9,303 nt of DNA from TMED27 sp964350435 (GTDB taxonomy: Bacteria; Pseudomonadota; Alphaproteobacteria; Micavibrionales; Micavibrionaceae): assembly GCA_964350435.1 (NCBI GenBank), contig CAYGJS010000050.1, positions 1 through 9,303 of the forward strand, read 5' to 3'. Position numbers and translations under genes: made by a program. Shown piece by piece: positions 6,076 to 9,303 of the stretch. Position 1 is the stretch's first letter; each line of letters starts with the position of its first letter. The notes beneath the pieces were generated by a model, which saw only the letters and a program-made list of their open reading frames with translations, was not told where the DNA came from and ran no database searches.

Positions 6076-6861
6076 TTAAAATGCTAAACGTAAAACCTTA
6101 AATGGCGGTGCAAAGCTCAACCGCGTATCAAATACATTATAATTCAAAGATTCCAATTGCTTAAAATACATTCCTGATAATTTATCCATCCGCTTCAAAA
6201 ACCCATTCTGCGGCCTCAAACCTTCTACGCGCTGATCCGCCACCTCACGAATAATATCGGAAAAACCATCAACTATTTTTCCCTCATACAGGTGATCCAT
6301 CCGCTGCCCCGCCCGCTTCATTAAATCCTCAGGAAGCAAACACCGCCGCGAAGACCCCAAATAAGCAACGCTCCGCAATATCCCCGCCAGCGCAAAATTC
6401 ACCGCCACCGCGCCCACAGGCTCAATATGGATATCCCCGCCCAAAACCCGCAGCGCAAGCCGCATCAAAGGCGCCGACGTAAACTCCGCGTAATTGAGCA
6501 GCCCCTCAACATTCCCCGGCAACACGTCCTCCAGATCAAACTCCCGCGCATAAATCAGCGTCTCAAACTCTTGCCTATCCAGATCGTGCCGCGCAATCAC
6601 CCGCGCCAGAGCTTCCAACCCCTGATGCTCCAAAACCTCCCCCCGAAATACACCCGCAAGAGCCTCTCTCCACCACTGCAACCGAATAAGCCCCAGCTGC
6701 GTCTCCGTCACCACCTCCCGCGTTTTCGCAATCTCGTAATTAAACGCAAATAAAGCCCACAAATCCTCGCGGCTCCCCGCAGGCGAAAACATAGACAGCA
6801 AAAACCGATCAGGATCATGCGCCCGCACCAACTGCCCGCAATATGAAAGTTCTGCATTCAT
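6076..6861 (-). CDS. squalene/phytoene-synthase-fold protein, NDUFAF6-like
   Basis: A 261-residue all-helical protein of the squalene/phytoene synthase family. AFNYEIAKTREVVTETQLGL (39-58) followed by IRLQWWREAL (59-68), and later GILRSVAYLGSSRRCLLPED (160-179), match the eukaryotic complex I assembly factor NDUFAF6 and its alphaproteobacterial relatives. The Asp-rich DxxxD metal-binding motifs of true synthases are absent: EIAKTRE stands where the first should be. It is therefore probably not a terpene synthase but may help assemble NADH dehydrogenase, as in mitochondria; this is inference from the family. No signal peptide. I chose ATG 6861 because the frame upstream (to 6933) runs into a DNA repeat; ATG 6876 is an alternative. 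No clear ribosome site is visible. It is divergent from sodB. Confidence 0.85.
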   Translation of the reverse strand: MNAELSYCGQLVRAHDPDRFLLSMFSPAGSREDLWALFAFNYEIAKTREVVTETQLGLIRLQWWREALAGVFRGEVLEHQGLEALARVIARHDLDRQEFETLIYAREFDLEDVLPGNVEGLLNYAEFTSAPLMRLALRVLGGDIHIEPVGAVAVNFALAGILRSVAYLGSSRRCLLPEDLMKRAGQRMDHLYEGKIVDGFSDIIREVADQRVEGLRPQNGFLKRMDKLSGMYFKQLESLNYNVFDTRLSFAPPFKVLRLAF

Positions 6862-6870
6862 ATTTTTAAA

Positions 6871-6941
6871 AACCATAGATAAACACGGATGAACACTGAT
6901 AAAATAAAAAAATCTGTGTTGATCTGTGTCCATCTGTGGTT
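6871..6941. repeat. 71-bp inverted repeat built of 10-bp units
   Basis: Two 30-bp arms (6871-6900 and 6912-6941) are inverted repeats with 24 of 30 positions matching, around an 11-bp A-rich centre. Each arm is three related decamers: AACCATAGAT, AAACACGGAT, GAACACTGAT on the left, mirrored on the right. From memory, repeats of this kind (ACACGGAT/ATCTGTGT units) occur in many unrelated bacterial genomes between genes. It begins 9 bp from the start of the NDUFAF6-like gene and ends 31 bp before the sodB start. Both neighbouring frames stay open through it, which produces false N-terminal extensions. Confidence 0.85.
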
Positions 6942-6946
6942 AAAAT
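6919..6946 (+). promoter_or_regulatory. candidate sodB promoter overlapping the repeat
   Basis: TTGATC (6919-6924) and TAAAAT (6941-6946) are spaced by 16 bp. The start would be near 6953, giving a 20-nt leader before the sodB ATG at 6973. The -35 lies inside the right arm of the inverted repeat, so the repeat may have supplied part of this promoter. Matches are partial. Confidence 0.35.
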
Positions 6947-6972
6947 ATACCAAATTTAAAATGGAGACGAAA

Positions 6973-7590
6973 ATGACATTCGAACTACCAAAACTCCCCT
7001 ATGCCTATGACGCGTTAGCCCCCTACATGTCGGCTGAAACGCTGGAATTCCACCACGATAAACACCACAACGCCTATGTCACCAACGGCAACAAAATTCT
7101 CGAAGGTCTACCGAATATGGGCGCAACCCTCGAAGAAGTCGTTCTCAATGCCCACAAAAAAGGCGAACAAGGCCTCTTTAACAACGCTGGTCAACATTAC
7201 AACCACCTGCATTTCTGGAACTGGATGACACCAAATGGCGGCGGATCGCGCCCCGGCAATCTGGACGCCGCAATAACAGACAGCTTCGGCTCATTTGACG
7301 CCTTCCGCGAAGCCTTCCTGAATGCCGGCGCAACCCAATTCGGCTCTGGCTGGTGCTGGCTGGTGATGAACGCCGAAGGCAAACTGGAGGTCACAAAAAC
7401 CGCCAACGCCGACAGCCCGCTAACATCGGGCAAAACCCCGCTTCTGGGTTGCGATGTATGGGAACATTCCTACTATATCGACTACCGCAACGCCCGCCCC
7501 AAATACCTTGAGGCCTTCGTTGATAATCTCGTAAATTGGGAATACGTAGCGGAGCTCTACGAAAACGGCCCCCTAAAACGCGCGGCCTAA
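6973..7590 (+). CDS. sodB: superoxide dismutase, iron type
   Basis: This enzyme converts superoxide to hydrogen peroxide and oxygen. The 205-residue protein has the full Fe/Mn family pattern: LEFHHDKHHNAYV with metal ligand His27, NNAGQHYNHLHFW with His78, and DVWEHSYYIDYRN with Asp161 and His165. Gln74 in the AGQ motif is the second-sphere glutamine at the position used by iron enzymes (Gln69 of E. coli SodB); manganese enzymes have Gly there. There is no signal peptide, so it is cytoplasmic. ATG 6973 has a GGAG ribosome site 6 nt upstream; the longer open frame from 6889 only reads through the repeat. It ends 2 bp from the convergent large gene, leaving no room for a terminator between them. 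Confidence 0.97.
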   Translation: MTFELPKLPYAYDALAPYMSAETLEFHHDKHHNAYVTNGNKILEGLPNMGATLEEVVLNAHKKGEQGLFNNAGQHYNHLHFWNWMTPNGGGSRPGNLDAAITDSFGSFDAFREAFLNAGATQFGSGWCWLVMNAEGKLEVTKTANADSPLTSGKTPLLGCDVWEHSYYIDYRNARPKYLEAFVDNLVNWEYVAELYENGPLKRAA

Positions 7591-7592
7591 AA

Positions 7593-9176
7593 CTATTGCG
7601 GCGTAGGCAGCGGCGCGGCACAAATTCCGGGCTGTACCCGCACATCTTGCTTGTCAGGTTGTAGGCAGTCCAAACCCATATTCACTTCATCAATCAACGC
7701 CAACCCTTCAGAGCCAAGCGCATCACGAACCGCTTCAGGAAGTTTCTCCGCATCAATCCGCCCATTATCATCAACCGCAGCAGGAAAAAGACTTTTTACA
7801 TCCCCCACAGCCTCTTCCAAAGCTAGAACCTTTAAGCTCTTTATAGGCACAGACCCAGACTCCGCCAAACCTGCTGTTAAATCTCGCCGGATTAAATTCG
7901 CCGCATCTGTCGGGTTCATATAAATACCCGGACCCGTCTCCTTAAAATCGGGCGGCAAATCAATCTGTCTAAGCTCTGCGCGGGAAGGCTCAGCAGGCCT
8001 CGCTGGCTCTGGCGCGGCCTCTGGTGCATTCTTCGCATCAAAATACTCTTTCGCCGATAATTCTGGATTGCGCGCATGCTCACGCGCAAACGCGGCAACA
8101 TCACTCCTGAAGGCACGATCACCCGTAGCCGCAATCTTACCAATTTCAGGCCCATAAAGTCTTTTATCCGCCCTCAAAAGATCAGCAATCGCCTCCATTG
8201 CCGCCACAGGATCTATAGACGCATCAGGAGCATCGCCAGAAGCCTCCGTCACACGCGGTGAGGATCTCTCTGCAGCTGGCGAAGGCCTCTCTGGCACTGC
8301 CGCAGGTCTCTCCCTCTGCACAGGCGCAGGCCGCTCTCTCGTCGGTCGCGCCGCAGCAGCAGGCTCTGCCTCAGGCTTATGATCTGGCAACGCAGGAAAT
8401 ACCCCCTTGCTCACCAACTCGCGCTCATTATCATCACGCGGCGCCACATCATCCGTCGTTCCTAATGTAATACCCCCTTGAGTATTCATTGCATCCGCAT
8501 AAGCCTCCAAATTCTCCATATACTGCTTAACGCCGTCATCCGCGCCCGCCGTATACCGCAAAGGCGACATACCATCATCATATCTCACGGCATTCTCAAC
8601 CTTATCCTGCGGTGGATTGTGCAAATCAAATTCATCAACGGGAACAAGCGCAATATGCGTTCCATCCCCCATCATCGGCCGCCCTTGGGTATAATGCCGC
8701 ACATACTTGCCCTCACGATCAAGCAAAACCGCCGTATGCATCTCACCATTCACCTTATACAAATGGGATGAAATCCCGCCTGGCTGAATCTCTCGCCCTG
8801 TTACAGGGTCTTTCGCAGAAATCGGCGCGCCTGTGCGCGGGTCTTTGCCTTCCGCATACATTTGCCGCGCCGCCAGAACCGCAGGCTGGATCTCCGCCCG
8901 CACCTGCGCCGCGTCAATCGCCTGAATTCCGCCCTGCTCATCATAAAACAGCAAAAAAATCTGCCCCGAACCGTCCGTCACAAACGGCGCGCGGTCTTCC
9001 ATCTTCTGCCCGCCCTGCACCTCAACATCCAAAAGTACTGGCGTGGGCAACTCCACCCCATCCAAAATAACCGAAGGCCCCGCGTCAAAAGTCACGCTGG
9101 CCGTGTTATTCCCAACAGAAATTTCGGATTGTTTGCCTTGTTTATTATCAAAAAGCTGGCGATATATATCTGCCAT
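7593..9176 (-). CDS. large acidic modular protein of unknown function
   Basis: I do not recognise this 527-residue protein. It has no signal peptide or membrane helix, so it is probably cytoplasmic or exported without one. Numbering from the ATG, residues 1-260 look like a folded, beta-rich domain (TASVTFDAGPSVILDGVELP near 25-44; two KDPxTG copies near 111-127; HLYKVNGEMHTAVLLDREGK near 138-157). Residues 266-320 are a Pro/Ala/Arg/Glu linker with repeated ERP units. Residues 325-380 form a small helical domain, followed by a second Pro/Ala linker (383-400) and a helical C-terminal domain with two late cysteines (504, 519). ATG 9176 was chosen; GTG 9182 in frame has better spacing to AAGGG and is possible. 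Codon use resembles its neighbours. It is tail to tail with sodB. Confidence 0.85.
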   Translation of the reverse strand: MADIYRQLFDNKQGKQSEISVGNNTASVTFDAGPSVILDGVELPTPVLLDVEVQGGQKMEDRAPFVTDGSGQIFLLFYDEQGGIQAIDAAQVRAEIQPAVLAARQMYAEGKDPRTGAPISAKDPVTGREIQPGGISSHLYKVNGEMHTAVLLDREGKYVRHYTQGRPMMGDGTHIALVPVDEFDLHNPPQDKVENAVRYDDGMSPLRYTAGADDGVKQYMENLEAYADAMNTQGGITLGTTDDVAPRDDNERELVSKGVFPALPDHKPEAEPAAAARPTRERPAPVQRERPAAVPERPSPAAERSSPRVTEASGDAPDASIDPVAAMEAIADLLRADKRLYGPEIGKIAATGDRAFRSDVAAFAREHARNPELSAKEYFDAKNAPEAAPEPARPAEPSRAELRQIDLPPDFKETGPGIYMNPTDAANLIRRDLTAGLAESGSVPIKSLKVLALEEAVGDVKSLFPAAVDDNGRIDAEKLPEAVRDALGSEGLALIDEVNMGLDCLQPDKQDVRVQPGICAAPLPTPQ

Positions 9177-9303
9177 CGTCACTCACACCCTTATAATTAC
9201 ACAAAATTCTCTGGCGATTTTTCGCCTATTTATATGCTTTAAAGGATAAGAACCTATCCCACTAAATTCATTTAACGGATTCACAAGCGGTTAAAAATCA
9301 GTC
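9177..9303. other. upstream region of the large unknown gene
   Basis: AT-rich non-coding DNA with no gene seen. On the minus strand an AAGGG ribosome site precedes the GTG and ATG starts, and a TATAAG hexamer overlaps it, too close to serve as a normal -10. Small inverted repeats are GGCGA/TCGCC (9213-9226, 4-nt loop) and GGATA/TATCC near 9243-9258. No convincing promoter could be assigned. Confidence 0.5.

Noticed and set aside
6862..6933. N-terminal extension of the NDUFAF6-like protein by 24 codons
   Set aside because: It also translates the inverted repeat, and the family does not need it.
6871..6941. CRISPR-like array suggested by repeated decamers
   Set aside because: The units are 10 bp, contiguous without spacers and arranged as an inverted repeat; no cas genes are present.
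6889..6972. N-terminal extension of sodB by 28 codons
   Set aside because: It translates the inverted repeat; the family N terminus and a GGAG ribosome site support ATG 6973.
8250..8370. Possible tandem DNA repeat in the ERP linker
   Set aside because: The peptide units repeat loosely, but the DNA copies are too divergent and irregular to call a tandem repeat.
9213..9226. GGCGA/TCGCC hairpin as a terminator
   Set aside because: The stem is only 5 bp, no U tract follows in either direction, and it lies upstream of the minus-strand gene.
8258..9249. Several plus-strand open frames
   Set aside because: They are shadows of the minus-strand 527-residue gene with no ribosome sites or domains.

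Overview
The window comes from a bacterial chromosome, most likely of an alphaproteobacterium. The evidence is the 16S rRNA (short V3 loop, alpha-like signatures), a folate-dependent TrmFO, an Fe-type superoxide dismutase and a relative of the complex I assembly factor NDUFAF6. No order or genus can be fixed by eye. No phage, transposase, CRISPR array, tRNA gene or obvious defence system was seen.

Layout. Positions 1-812 hold the 5' half of a 16S rRNA gene on the minus strand, running off the left edge. Its roughly 360-nt leader is rich in hairpins. It is driven by two tandem promoters, each TTGACG with a 17-bp spacer and a TATAAR/TATAAC-type -10, and the distal one is backed by a dense A/T-tract block. 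After an AT-rich gap comes a secreted alpha-type carbonic anhydrase (minus), divergent from trmFO (plus). trmFO is followed by a likely two-gene unit: an exported FecR-domain protein and a cytoplasmic alpha/beta hydrolase. The hydrolase converges on a small charged, coiled-coil-like protein (minus), which lies behind an NDUFAF6-like squalene/phytoene-synthase-fold protein (minus). That gene is divergent from sodB (plus). sodB converges, with a 2-bp gap, on a large cytoplasmic protein of unknown function (minus).

The genes are mostly unlinked housekeeping functions: translation (16S, tRNA m5U54), CO2/bicarbonate handling, superoxide removal and probable respiratory complex assembly. They do not form one system. 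The most striking theme is repeats. Three different palindromic elements sit in or against genes within 3.3 kb. One is a 10-bp-stem GC-rich palindrome in frame inside trmFO. One is an 81-bp element with terminal inverted repeats in frame inside the hydrolase, just before its nucleophile motif. One is a 71-bp inverted repeat built of 10-bp units between the NDUFAF6-like gene and sodB, which may supply part of the sodB promoter. The 16S gene also has a V1 (helix 6) region about 38 nt longer than in E. coli, apparently folding into three hairpins on a common stem.
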